Assembly: GCA_009103225.1 (NCBI GenBank)
Contig: RHPI01002069.1
Location: forward strand, 205,248 to 269,247
DNA length: 64,000 nt
Direction of reading: 5' to 3'
Source: Chlorokybus atmophyticus
Lineage: Eukaryota; Streptophyta; Chlorokybophyceae; Chlorokybales; Chlorokybaceae
Under the pieces are notes generated by a model. That model made no database searches. It was not told the DNA's origin and was given only the letters and a program-made list of their open reading frames with translations. Positions 47,031 to 56,950 of the stretch are shown here, in pieces (positions within the stretch are counted from its first letter, which is position 1; each line of letters opens with the position of its first letter). Both the position numbers and the translations under genes were made by a program.

Positions 47031-47486
47031 TTCCCCCCCACTTAAGAATGCTGATGTCCTCGGCAGCTGGCGCCCATCAGCTGGGGAATCAATCCCAGGG
47101 GTCTGATTTAGGGTCGGTCACCGGCCCCACCATCCAAGGACCGGCCAATTTAGGCCCATACCGGTCAACGCGCGCATATCGCGCCGCTGCCGGCCCCACA
47201 GGTCGCGTCGCCGCGATAGGCAGGTCGCGCGCTGCCGCGCCGACTGAACTGGTCAGTTCGGCGCGACTGCCATTAGGCAAGTCGCGACCCATCGATGATG
47301 GCACTCATAAAGTGACCATTTACGATGTTATTGGATCGAGAAACAACGACCGCGGAATTCGTGTGCAAGGCAGGAATCGAACCCGGGTCTCAAGCTCCGA
47401 TGACCAATGTCACAGCCCACTCGACCACAAAAGACTTGGTGCTTTTATGGTCGATTTGTGATAATATAATGTACCTTCCCGTTACA
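47031..47486 (-). mobile_element. TRIM (miniature LTR element) with tRNA-like promoter
   Basis: Non-coding element: 79-bp LTR (47408-47486, TGTAACGGGAAGG ... GGCTGTGACA on the minus strand), primer-binding site TTGGTCATCGGAGC (47407 downwards), interior of 377 bp that is GC-rich with the motif CCGCGATAGGCAGGTCGCGC (plus, 47211-47230), and purine tract AAGTGGGGGGGAA (about 47031-47043). Second LTR is the chimeric one. The LTR start (TGTAACGGGA) and purine tract equal those of element B, which suggests that B-type enzymes mobilise it. Confidence 0.75.
47373..47427 (-). promoter_or_regulatory. tRNA-type pol III A and B boxes across the TRIM LTR end
   Basis: A box TGGTCGAGTGG (47417-47427, inside the LTR) and B box GGTTCGATTCC (47373-47383, inside the interior), 33 nt apart, the normal tRNA spacing. 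Both match the eukaryotic consensus. The primer-binding site lies between them. No full cloverleaf can be folded (T stem does not pair), so it is tRNA-derived or tRNA-like, not a tRNA gene. Confidence 0.6.
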
Positions 47487-47942
47487 ATATGACTATATAT
47501 GTATATTTATGAATGTATATATATATACACACACTTACAAAATACGAATGTCAACAACAAGTTGTGAGTCTTACATTTCATGGCTCACAGTCACCAACTC
47601 AAGTATGATATTACTGTACAATGCAAAGGTCCAAAAATGGTCACAAGGAAAGCAAATCATGTCTTTTTCACGCAGCTTATATACTAACAACATTTACATA
47701 ACGTTGTCTTTTGTTGCATTAACTTTTCAGTGGCGGCGACGGTGGCAGCATTCAAAGCATGTCATGCCATGTGCACACGGTGTCATACACACTCGACATG
47801 CACATAAGGCCATGTTGCGTACACCACCAGAAGGCCTATACAGCTATGCACATATGTAACAAAGGGAGCTGCTTCATTCAACAAGCGTGTAGAGAACTCC
47901 ATACAGGCAAAAACACTAGCTGTACGCACAACTAATTGCTAC
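47487..47942. other. Rest of the microsatellite and unrecognised DNA
   Basis: 47487-47535 continues the TATATG microsatellite split by the composite element. The rest has only weak frames. GCTAC at 47938-47942 is the left target duplication of element C. Confidence 0.5.
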
Positions 47943-48299
47943 TGTAACGGAGTACTACCTGTATAGAGGTTCCCCGCCCTTATTTAAGATTAAATAAGGG
48001 TCCCAACGGGTATATACAGCAAGTTAAGCCGTATTAGGGCCGTTAACCTAGTGTTAAAGCCCTAATGTAGTGTTACTTATCTGTAACACTGATATCGACA
48101 TGAGACATGAGTGTCATGTCGATAACAGCTATATGGCGGCGCTCAGCGGCTGCGTTAGCACGCTGCTAACGCAGCGGCCGCCATAGCTAGGGGATCTTCT
48201 ACTTCGGCAATTGCCCTGGCGGCGGCGATAGCGGCGTTGTGGCCGGTGGCGGTGTTGGGGTAGGGGATTAAAGGGAGGAGGGAGCACTCACCCCTTACA
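47943..48299 (+). repeat. 5' LTR of element C
   Basis: TGTAACGGAGTACTACC ... CCCCTTACA, 357 bp. Contains TTATTTAAG/ATTAAATAAGGG and CATGAGTGTCATG inverted motifs and a CGGCGGC-rich end. Confidence 0.9.
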
Positions 48300-48300
48300 T

Positions 48301-48312
48301 TGGTATCGAAGA
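48301..48312 (+). other. Primer-binding site of element C
   Basis: TGGTATCGAAGA directly after the LTR, again initiator-Met-like in its first seven bases. The following tract 48335-48430 is built of GCCTAGCCTTGCC-type words. Confidence 0.6.
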
Positions 48313-49029
48313 TATTTGTAGTTGTATAGTTGTATGGCGCTGCTGTTAGCCTAGCCTAGCCTTGCCTTGTTTTGCCTTGCTTGCTTAGCCTAGCCTAGCT
48401 TGCCTGGCCTAGCCTAGCTTGTTAGTGTGAAGGGGAGGCGGCCACTCAGGCAGCCTCACCTCAGGCATTGTATCTCAGCACATCACTTGTAATTAAGTCA
48501 CATATTACTTGTGATTGTGCTCGTGGGGCTGCCACCACGTGGATTCGTGGTGGTGTAAGGGGGGTTTGTGGTTGTTGACACTTCTCCCACCCCAAGAAAG
48601 CAGTTTAACGCCAACTTGGGCTGTTTTGGCCGCCATTCAGTGCGGTAGGGCCGCCAGATTCATTCTGGTCGGTCGATTTCAAACCCTCAACTCACAACTT
48701 GTTGAAATCGGCATGTAGGGCTGATTCAATGAGAGTTTGGCACCTTTTGTTTCATTTACAATTGTGAGTTGAGTAGGGTTGTACAAAGTGAAAACTTTGA
48801 GTTGTTGTAGCTTGTGAACCGTCGCGTGGCTTCGCGCGCGGTTTGTTTACAAGCGAGTGTCTTTTTGAGAAGTGTTGGGCAGTCATTTTACAGACTGTTT
48901 AACCCAAGTATAGCACCTTGAAATCAACGAGAGAGAAACAACAAATTTGGACACTTTCAGAGTGCACAACTCGTGTGCTTGTGCACTCGTGCACTTGCAA
49001 ACTTCTTGACGGCTTGTCTCCTTGAGCAG
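48313..49029 (+). other. Untranslated leader of element C
   Basis: About 720 bp without a protein-like frame; begins with GCCTAGCCT/TTGCCT word repeats. Confidence 0.6.
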
Positions 49030-50475
49030 ATGTCTCACCAAGGAGAGGAAGGAGGGATGTATCCCGTACCTGAGGATTCATCCCATGAGCCATCAAGTGA
49101 TGAGGAAGTGAAGCACTCAGACACGAGTGGTGGTTACATTGTCAGTGAGGAGGAAGAAGCCAAGTCCGTGAGTGGTGAAGCTTCCTCAAAAAAGTCCTCT
49201 CATGATGACCAACCTATGGACGCTCAGAGCATTATCGGGGCGGCCATAGCGAAGTACGCATCAGAGCGTGAAGCTCTTCTTGCTGCACACCCCCAGCTTC
49301 GCAAGGAAGTGTGGGATGAGTGGGCGCAGCAAGTCCGTAACGCATATGAGACGGACTTTGCGGCACTCCCGCGCGCAAGCAAGGAGATGGTGATTCGCAT
49401 GCTCGAGCACGAGTTGACGCGTAATGTACCGCAACTTATGCGCACAGATCCGGCAGTGGTGGCTCTTATGGCTACTTATGACAAACCAGGCTCATATTCA
49501 TGCCAGAGGATGGCATTTGAGGCTCTCACCTTATTGACGGTGGAAACTCAAAAGCGTTGCAAGGACCTCGTCTGGTACTTAGGGCCTGAGCTGGAGGAGA
49601 GATTAGCTCGAGAAGAGCGCTTGACCGTACGCCTCGATGCTATGCAGTCCGAGTTGGTGGCATTACGCCAGCAGGTGGCAGGGGCTACTACTACTGTAGC
49701 AGGGACATCAGTTGGCCTACCCGTCACAGCGCTGAACAAGCCCGAGAAGTTCAAGCCCAATGGGGCTGTGAACATTCATAATTGGGTGGTGAATGTAAAG
49801 CGCTACTTGGCTGCACTTCAGCGACCAGTTAGTGAGCATACATCTGTTGCTGAGTTGCTCATGCCACCTGACGCTTTAGCCGAGTGGGCGCGTCAATCGA
49901 AGGATGGTGCTTCCAAGACTGTGGAGGCATTGTTTCAGTTTTTGGTGGAGCGCTATGGCGGCATGGACCCGGCTATTGCTGCTCGCAACAAGCTTTCCAA
50001 GCTGCGACAGAATGGTCGGGCGGCTTCAGTGTACTTGCAAGAGTTTCAGGCACTTGTTGGCCGTGTCAACAGTGGGCTCATGCCCATGGACAAGGCTGAG
50101 CAGTTTGACCTGTACAAGCGCGGCTTGGATGCGCGCTTGCGCGACCAGTTGCAGTACAACACGTCGACAGGGCAATCGTGGGTTCCCGCGTACCCCGCAA
50201 CCTTGCAGAGGTTGAGTGTGTATCTGTTCAATGACGATGCTACGGCTGTGCAGGACAAGTCACAGGTGGTGGCTTCAGTCAAGCCACATGGGGGAGGGGG
50301 GAAGCGGTTCCCTCCACCAAGTGCGTATGCGGCGAAAAAGGCCAAAACCTCATACGCACCCGCGAGTAATGCTACGCCTATTGCAGCACGCGCCTGCTAC
50401 GTGTGCCATCAGCCAAGTCACATTGCGAAGAACTGCCCAACAAAGGGAAAGGGCAAGGCCAAAAAGGTGGAATAG
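49030..50475 (+). CDS. gag: Gag of element C
   Basis: About 481 residues from ATG 49030 to TAG 50473-50475. Acidic, Ser-rich N-terminus (EDSSHEPSSDEEVKHSDTSG), coiled-coil-like segment around residue 190-230 (EERLAREERLTVRLDAMQSE), capsid-like region (VSEHTSVAELLMPPDALAEW, YGGMDPAIAARNKLSKLRQN) and a CCHC knuckle C-YV-C-HQPS-H-IAKN-C followed by a Lys-rich tail. Related to but clearly diverged from Gag of B. An earlier in-frame non-ATG extension to 48973 is unlikely. Open along its length although pol is broken. Confidence 0.88.
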   Translation: MSHQGEEGGMYPVPEDSSHEPSSDEEVKHSDTSGGYIVSEEEEAKSVSGEASSKKSSHDDQPMDAQSIIGAAIAKYASEREALLAAHPQLRKEVWDEWAQQVRNAYETDFAALPRASKEMVIRMLEHELTRNVPQLMRTDPAVVALMATYDKPGSYSCQRMAFEALTLLTVETQKRCKDLVWYLGPELEERLAREERLTVRLDAMQSELVALRQQVAGATTTVAGTSVGLPVTALNKPEKFKPNGAVNIHNWVVNVKRYLAALQRPVSEHTSVAELLMPPDALAEWARQSKDGASKTVEALFQFLVERYGGMDPAIAARNKLSKLRQNGRAASVYLQEFQALVGRVNSGLMPMDKAEQFDLYKRGLDARLRDQLQYNTSTGQSWVPAYPATLQRLSVYLFNDDATAVQDKSQVVASVKPHGGGGKRFPPPSAYAAKKAKTSYAPASNATPIAARACYVCHQPSHIAKNCPTKGKGKAKKVE

Positions 50476-53400
50476 GATTATGTCGTGACTGATGTACCTT
50501 CATCCAGTGGCCAGTTGCTAGTGTTACATGCAGCAAACTGGTTTGATAAATTGTCTCGTGTACATGTAATGACACATGCATGGCAAGCACATGATAAGCT
50601 GCCACTTACTGATAGTGAAAAAGTGGATGACCAGGCTTGTGTGCTAGTGCATGTAGAATTTAACATGCTAACAGAAGTTTTGCGCACATTGTGTGAGTTA
50701 CAAAGTAAACACACGACACTGAGTGTGGTTGTCATGGTGCCGAAGTATCATGGACCGTGGCTAAAGCATACTCCGGGGGGGGACTGTGTTGAAACAATGC
50801 ACAAAGCGTGAGACGGGGACAGTGCGGTTGTCTGCAATATTAATTAACCCGCGCATCAGTCACGGAATCTTGGCTACCTTTCAAGGGCGAGTAGTACCTT
50901 TATTGTGGACCTTCACAGGCACGGCACAGAGTATTACTAGCTCGTTCTTGGTTGACACCGGGGCAACGCATAACTTCGTCGAAGAAAAATGGGTTATGCA
51001 CAATAAGATAGCGTGTAAACCCTCCGCATTCTCAGCTGCTGGTGCTGGGGGTACGTTATCGGTAAAAGGTGAAATCAAGTTGAAAGTTAAGATTGGTAGT
51101 TATCAAGCCAATTTAACTTTCATCGTAGTACCCATTGACATAGTTGGTGTTGATGTGGTATTTGGCCAAGAATGGCAGAATCAAGTGTCTATGACATTAG
51201 ATACTGCTGCACGGCTGTGCACAGTAAAGAAGGGGCGTAAGCGCATCACTTTGTCCGTGCAGGGGTCGCATAGCTTGGAATACAAGCAAACAGACCCTGC
51301 GTTACTTACGGCGCTTCAAGTAAAGCGTGCGTTATGTAAAAACACACCTCCTTTTCTCATGCACCTAACGTCGAATGATGATGTAGTGCCTGGCAATACA
51401 GAAGGTGTGGCGGACATCATTGAGAAATGTCAGGATGTGTTGCTTGGTCAACATGTCATGATATACCTGGATGACATCATTGTCTTTAGTAAGAAAAAGG
51501 AAGAACATAGGCAACACTTGAAAGCGGTGTTTGCAAGACTGCGCAAGCATCGTTCGTTGGCAAATCTCACCAAGTGTGATTTTTGTAAAACGGAGTTGCC
51601 CTTTCTTGGTCACATTGTGAGTGGTGCGGGTATTAAACCTGACCCTCGCAAAGTGCAGATTGTGAAAGAGTGGCCCCAACCTCAGAATATCCATCAACTA
51701 AGGTCGTTTCTCGGGCTGGCAAACTATTTTCGCAAGTTCATGATGGGGTACTCGACAGTTGTCATGCTTTTGACTAAACTGTTATGTAAAAATGCCCTGT
51801 TCACTTCGACAACAGCACAAGAAATTGCTATGCAAAAGGTGAAGTTGGCTTTAACATCGGCGCCGGTGTTAGCACTGCCCAATTGGGACAAACACTTCAC
51901 AGTGGTCAGTGACGCATCAACACTTGGGTGTGATGCGGTACTATTGCAAAATAGTAGATTTTGTGCTTATCAGAGTAGGAAGTTCATTCCTGCAGAGGTG
52001 AACTAAACTACGACAGAGCAAGAACTATTGGGTATAGTTCATGCTCTCGAGACATGGCAATGTTACTTAGAGGGTGTTCAGATCGCTATTGTAACTGACC
52101 ACAACCCGTTGGTGTATTTCAACACAGCAAAACTTGTCGAGACGGCAAGCGCGCTGGAATGAGTTTTTGTCAAGGTTCACCTTTGATTGGGTGTATCGGC
52201 CGGGCAGAACTAATGTGGCTGACCCTTTGAGTCGCTGCCCGTCATTACTGGCGGTGATGCGCGCGCAATTACTCGTGACACGCAACACATTGTCTCCCAA
52301 TGATGAGTTTGTGCAAACTCATGTACAGGGGTACACTTTGGACCCGTGGTTTTCTAATGCAGACAACTTACAACAGTATGACAAACGTGACAATCTGTAT
52401 TACATGAGCAACAGTGTGGCGATCCCTGACCATGCTAGATTGCGTGCGAAATGCATAGCTGATGTACACGATCCACCATACGCTGGGCACTTTGGCAGTC
52501 GCAAGACTGTTAATGCATCGCGACAGTTGTACTGGTGGCCATCGTTGCCTGCTGACGTAAAGCGGTATGTGGACACGTGTGACAGATGTCAGCGTGACAA
52601 GCCGTTACGTCAAAAACCCGCTGAGTTGCTGCGACCATTGCCTGTTCCTGATGGCAAATGGGAAAGTGTGATTATGGACTTTATAACTGAGCTCCCAGAG
52701 ACAGCATTAGGTCACACTGCGGTTGCAGTTCCTGTGGATCGTTTGACAAAAATGGTTCACATTGTCCCTTGTCGCACGGAGATAGGCTCCCGTGAGTTGA
52801 CAATGGTTTTTGTCGCGTCTGTGTTCAAGTTGCATGGCTTGCCCCGCAACTTTGTGACAGATCGCAATCCGCGATTTATGGCTCAGTTTTGGTAGTCGCT
52901 ATGCAGCTTCTTACACATTCAGCAGAACATGAGCACTGCTTACCATCCACAGACGGATGGTCAGACAGAACGCGCCAATTAAGTAATTGAGGAAACCATC
53001 CGGCATTATGTGAGCCCGAATCAAAGTGATTGGGATATTTATCTCCCAATGGCTGAGTTCGCGAACAATAATACATGGCAAGAGAGTGTGCAGGAAACTC
53101 CATTCTACTTGAATTACAGAGTGCATCCAATGAGTCCTGCGACCATTAAGTTGCCCGCTACTGACGTAACTCGCGTACCTGCAGCGAGCGAGATGGCTTC
53201 GGCCATGCATGATAGGTTAGCGTTGGCAAAGGACTGTCTGCGCGCAGCGCAAGACAGACCAAAGCCTAAGCTGATGCGCATCGTAGAGAGGCCAACTACG
53301 ATGTGGGCTGTTCGGTGCTTCAAAGTACCAAAAACGTATCCGTCAAGGGAGTGGGTACCCGCAAGTTTTTCCCTCGCTTGATAGGCCCTTTCAAAGTAAC

Positions 53401-53740
53401 TGATCATCTCAGCACTCACGCGTATCGTTTGGACTTGCCGAAGTCGATACGCATTCATAATGTGTTTCATGTGAGTGTGCTGAAACCGTACCGTTCGGAT
53501 GGTCGGGTTCAACCTCCTCCACCCCCCGTTGCAGTGGATGGCGACGATACTTTCGAGTATGAGGTGGAAGCAATCCTGAGTCACCGTAAGCCTCGGCGCG
53601 GACGCGCGCTGTCTTACTTGGTGAAATGGAAAGGGTATGGTGTTGAACACAACACATGGGAGCCCGAAAGGAATCTTACCAACTGCCAGGAGATTCTTCG
53701 GGGGTACTGGAGTGCTGTGTCCACACGCGGACGGTAAAAG
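50476..53740 (+). pseudogene. pol: Pol of element C with half of RT deleted
   Basis: Continues in the gag frame after the UAG, then shifts at a run of eight G (about 50775-50782). The protease motif FLVDTGATHNFVEEKWV is at 50945-50995. At about 51440-51460 the linker (EKCQDVLLGQ) runs straight into VMIYLDDIIVFS, so the first half of RT (DYRALN to the primer grip, some 170 residues in B) is gone, in frame. RNase H is readable (VVSDASTLGCDAV, then a stop at 52004-52006 and a frameshift near 52130). Integrase zinc finger (CDRCQRDKPLRQ) and core (HPQTDGQTERAN) follow with stops at 52893-52895 and 52981. A frame from 53303 ends in a chromodomain (YEVEAILSHRKPRRGRALSY, VKWKGYG, TWEPERN). Confidence 0.88.
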
Positions 53741-53848
53741 GGTGCTGGCAGACATCTTTATCGTTTCGGCCCTGTTTCTCTCACTGCTTTGGTTTTTCAG
53801 TGCTTGTTGTGGGGCTTTGCTAACCCTTCAACGAGGACATTGAAACCT

Positions 53849-53860
53849 AAGTGGGGGGAA
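53849..53860 (+). other. Polypurine tract of element C
   Basis: AAGTGGGGGGAA immediately before the 3' LTR. Confidence 0.85.
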
Positions 53861-54189
53861 TGTAACGGAGTGCTACCTCTATAGAGGTTCCCCACCCTTA
53901 TTTAAGATTAAATAAGGGTCCCAACGGGTATATACAGCCAATTAAGCCGTATTAGGGCCGTTAACCTAGTGTTAAGGCCCTAATGTAGTGTTACTTAACT
54001 GTAACACTGATATCGACATGAGTCTCATGTCGATATCGGCTGTATGGCGGCGCTGCTAACGCAGCGGCTGCCATAGCCAGGGGATCTCCTGCTTCGGCAC
54101 TTGCCCTGGCGGCGGCGGTAGCGGCGTCGTGGCTGGTGGCGGTGTTGGGGTAGAGAATTAAAGGGAGGAGGGAGCACTCCCCCCTTACA
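53861..54189 (+). repeat. 3' LTR of element C
   Basis: TGTAACGGAGTGCTACC ... CCCCTTACA, 329 bp, then GCTAC duplication. Confidence 0.9.
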
Positions 54190-54194
54190 GCTAC

Positions 54195-56300
54195 TCTACA
54201 ACATGCATGCTATGGAGGCCATTCTTAAGTGTAGCGAACGGGCCGCACTACCAGCGCACAACGTTGACCCTACCATGGTTCCGTCATCTCCTTCTCATCG
54301 TCTAACGGGACAAGGCTAGTACTCTTTGCGCACACCTCACCCGTACACGATCACGTGTACCGCCTCGGCGCCGACGTGCTTATATATAACCACGTGCATC
54401 AAGATAGTGCAGCATTGCTGAAAGCCGTTTGCTTGGAGTGGCCACCGCAGCTAATGAAACACATGCTTAACTTTTTTGAATTCTCATTGAGATGAGCGAC
54501 GGTCACCATAAACGACCCCAGAGACTTCCCGCGCGAATCGACAATGGACAGACAAAGTAATTAATTAATTAATGCGGTGATCGTCGTTGGTTTTTATAGA
54601 CTAAAGCATACAAACCCTAGGTAGCATTCCTCATAATCGGTTGGTATTGCAAGTTTGATCTGTCTCGTGTGGGCGGGTGCTGTATTGTAGACCTTAATCT
54701 CGTATAAATCAATTCGTTTTGACCTTGTTTAACTTTAACATGACCTTAACTTTAACATCTCCGTATTGCTTGAGGCATGCGTAAAGTGTGTGTAATTGTT
54801 GCGTCGCAAATTTTACACGGTGAATGTACAGGGACTGAGGGACTGACGGGTACCTGACTCTGTCAGACCTAACAGATTGGTCCTTGAAGGGACTTATGAG
54901 ACGGCCGGTGCTACTTAGCAACATTTGATGACGACCAGCGATCGGCCGATAGCTACACGCGATTAAAGCCTGCCTGCGATAACTAAAACGTGACGTCACC
55001 GCATCTTCAAGTGACGGCCGATCGCTGGTTGTCTATTTTGTTCGATAGCGACCTATCCAGCATAGCAGACAGTTACCTTTCGGTCATTTTTTGCAACGGT
55101 TGGCCACCGGTCGTACCATAACCATATTACCGTATGCGCGGCGGCTTGCCTACTATGGCAGGCCAATTACTGTCAGTCCCTATGTCGTGACCTGCCCGCT
55201 TGTCGATCAGTGACGGCAGACCACCGGTCGTCCGTTAGTGCGGCGGCGACCTACCGACTTTGACAATTAAGTGACCGCCCGTCCATTAATGCCGGAAAGC
55301 AATGCGGAACGATGGTACATACAGCTATGGTACCATACAAATGGTACAAAAATCCCATTATTACAATAGCACCATCGTACCATTTTAATGGTACGATGGT
55401 GCCATTGTGATGCGTTTGAATCACTTGGGTTGCCCAAGGTTCAAAGGCTCAACGGCTTCAAGCAAGCTGAACAGTTGAATTGTGCAGCGGTGGCGGCGGC
55501 GGCGGCGGCGGCAACGGCTAACAGTAAGCAAGTTTGCTTGGTGCTGTACTGTTGTGTTATGCGTAACATCGCATGCAGCCTAACCGCCCTTCTGAACTCA
55601 GGGCGGCTAGGCCAGACCAGGGCAGGCGGCGGCGGTATATGGCAAGCAACAGCATGTGTATGAAAGTTGTCACACTGTGAGGGTGAGGTTATGTTGCTGT
55701 TGATGGCGCTGGTGTGATTGACTTGTGCTTGCAGGAGCAGCGGTGGACAAGGAGCGGCGGCGGAGGTGGAGCGCAGGAGCGGCGGCTTAGTACAAGGCCT
55801 TGGATTAGGGTGGTAGTAGTAGTAGTAGTAGTAGCAGCAGCAGCAGTAGTAGCCGCTCACAGTAGTTCATGTTGTAGCATAGTACCAATATGACTTGCAA
55901 CACATGTAATATACTATACTTATTTTTATTATTTCATCATTGTCGACGACACTCGCGTGAGGTATCCAATCATGACTGATCGGTACCCAACAGGTACCTT
56001 TAAAGGTATCCTTTAGTAACGGCAGGAACCATGAGGTACCTGTCAGTTACAATCAGTTAGTGTACAACCGCCGGTACCTAACTATTAGGTACCGGTTAGT
56101 TAATTGCCAGTTAGGTTAAGTCCCTTTTGCTTGACCAATGGGTATCCTTACAGGTATTTGTCAGTTAGAGTTAGACCCTTTATAAAGATGGTCGTCGACT
56201 AATGATAACGGCCGTCATGCTCAGGCCCCTGTATCGAGATCGCCGGCAGACTGAACAACGACAGTCTGATTGAGTATCCTCAGACCCACGATCGCTCTAT
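54195..56300. other. No gene recognised; hairpins and microsatellites
   Basis: Contains a perfect hairpin at 55370-55401, a (GGC)n run near 55492-55512 and an AGT/AGC triplet run at 55813-55853. 55975-56180 has many GGTACC/GGTATCC words like those in the LTRs of elements A and B, which may mark an old solo LTR of a related family. Confidence 0.4.
55370..55401. repeat. Perfect 15-bp hairpin with 2-nt loop
   Basis: CACCATCGTACCATT, loop TT, then the exact complement AATGGTACGATGGTG. Flanked by further ATGGTACCAT words. Confidence 0.85.
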
Positions 56301-56412
56301 ATATGTGGTCGGCCGTCAGGGGTAACATTTTGCGATGTGGGCGTGTTCGTGCCGAAAGTGCCGTGCATGCTCTACGAGAGGCGTGTGTTACAATTTATCC
56401 CAAATTGTTACA

Positions 56413-56484
56413 TTGTTTTTTGCCCTTGGATCTGCCTCAATCCCCTGCGGGAATTGAACCTGAGACGTCAAGCTCCGTTACCAT
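56413..56484 (-). promoter_or_regulatory. tRNA-like leader of a second TRIM family
   Basis: On the minus strand the LTR end CCCACTTGTTACA is followed by the primer-binding-like ATGGTAACGGAGCTTGA and B box GGTTCAATTCC (about 56450-56460). An A box TAGCCTAGTGA lies inside the LTR (about 56504-56514). CGGAGCTTGA is shared with the TRIM at 47031-47486. Just beyond, at 56412 on the minus strand, another LTR-like start TGTAACAATTTGGGATAAAT occurs. Confidence 0.5.
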
Positions 56485-56950
56485 TGTAACAAGTGGGCTC
56501 CGATCACTAGGCTATGGTAGCAAAAGACGCTACCATGAGTGAGCTCTATCACGATTTACCCCAAATCGTGACATTCCTCCCGAAATTAACCCACGGGTTC
56601 CTCATTATCTAATCAAGCACTTACTAGCCCACGTCGCCGTGGTCACGGCCGTACCACGACCAGTCCGCCCGCGGCCTTTTTAATCCGGCCATAATTACGG
56701 CCGTGTGAGCGGTCGCGCCGCGATGGCAGGTCGCGCGGTGAGGATGGCCGGATAAAAAAGGCCGCGGGCGGACCGATCGTGGTATGGCCGTGACCACGGC
56801 GACGTGGGCTAATAAGTGCTTCATTGGATAATCATGAATCTGTAAGTTGAATTGGGGAGGAATGTCACGATTTAGGATAAATGTGACAGACCTCACTCAT
56901 AGTTGCGTCTTTTGCTACCATAGCCTAGTGGTCGGAGCCCACTTGTTTCA
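56485..56950. mobile_element. Fold-back element of two head-to-head TRIM halves
   Basis: Left arm 56485-56691 and right arm 56745-56950 are inverted copies around a 53-bp centre. Each outer end is an 88-89-bp LTR (TGTCACGATTT ... CCCACTTGTT) with an A-box-like TAGCCTAGTGR, each preceded by a purine tract GGGAGGAA. The inner 66 bp of each arm are almost perfectly complementary. The centre contains CCGCGATGGCAGGTCGCGCG, also found in the interior of the TRIM at 47211-47230. Confidence 0.75.

Larger units (their letters stand above)
40346..47486 (-). mobile_element. Composite retroelement: TRIM fused to chromovirus B, one target duplication
   Basis: Read on the minus strand: TRIM LTR (47486-47408), TRIM interior (47407-47031), a chimeric LTR (47030-46841), then chromovirus B leader, gag, pol, purine tract and full LTR (40871-40346). 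The whole unit is bordered by ATATG at 40341-40345 and 47487-47491, and the microsatellite continues on both sides. No such duplication borders B alone or the TRIM alone. I infer that the fusion existed as one cDNA before integration. Confidence 0.8.
47943..54189 (+). mobile_element. Chromodomain Ty3/gypsy element C, RT-deleted
   Basis: LTRs 47943-48299 and 53861-54189, perfect 5-bp target duplication GCTAC (47938-47942 and 54190-54194), primer-binding site, intact gag, protease, truncated RT, RNase H, integrase and chromodomain. The LTRs differ by an internal length change (the left copy has extra GCTCAGCGGCTGCGTTAGCA-type sequence) and scattered substitutions. Pol has a deletion, frameshifts and stops, so it cannot move on its own, though its Gag is open. 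Confidence 0.92.

Noticed and set aside
47373-47430. A true tRNA gene
   Set aside because: A and B boxes are present, but the acceptor and T stems do not pair and the sequence straddles an LTR end.
48335-48430. A CRISPR-like array in the GCCTAGCCT words
   Set aside because: Units are short, irregular and without spacers; it is simple-sequence leader DNA of element C.
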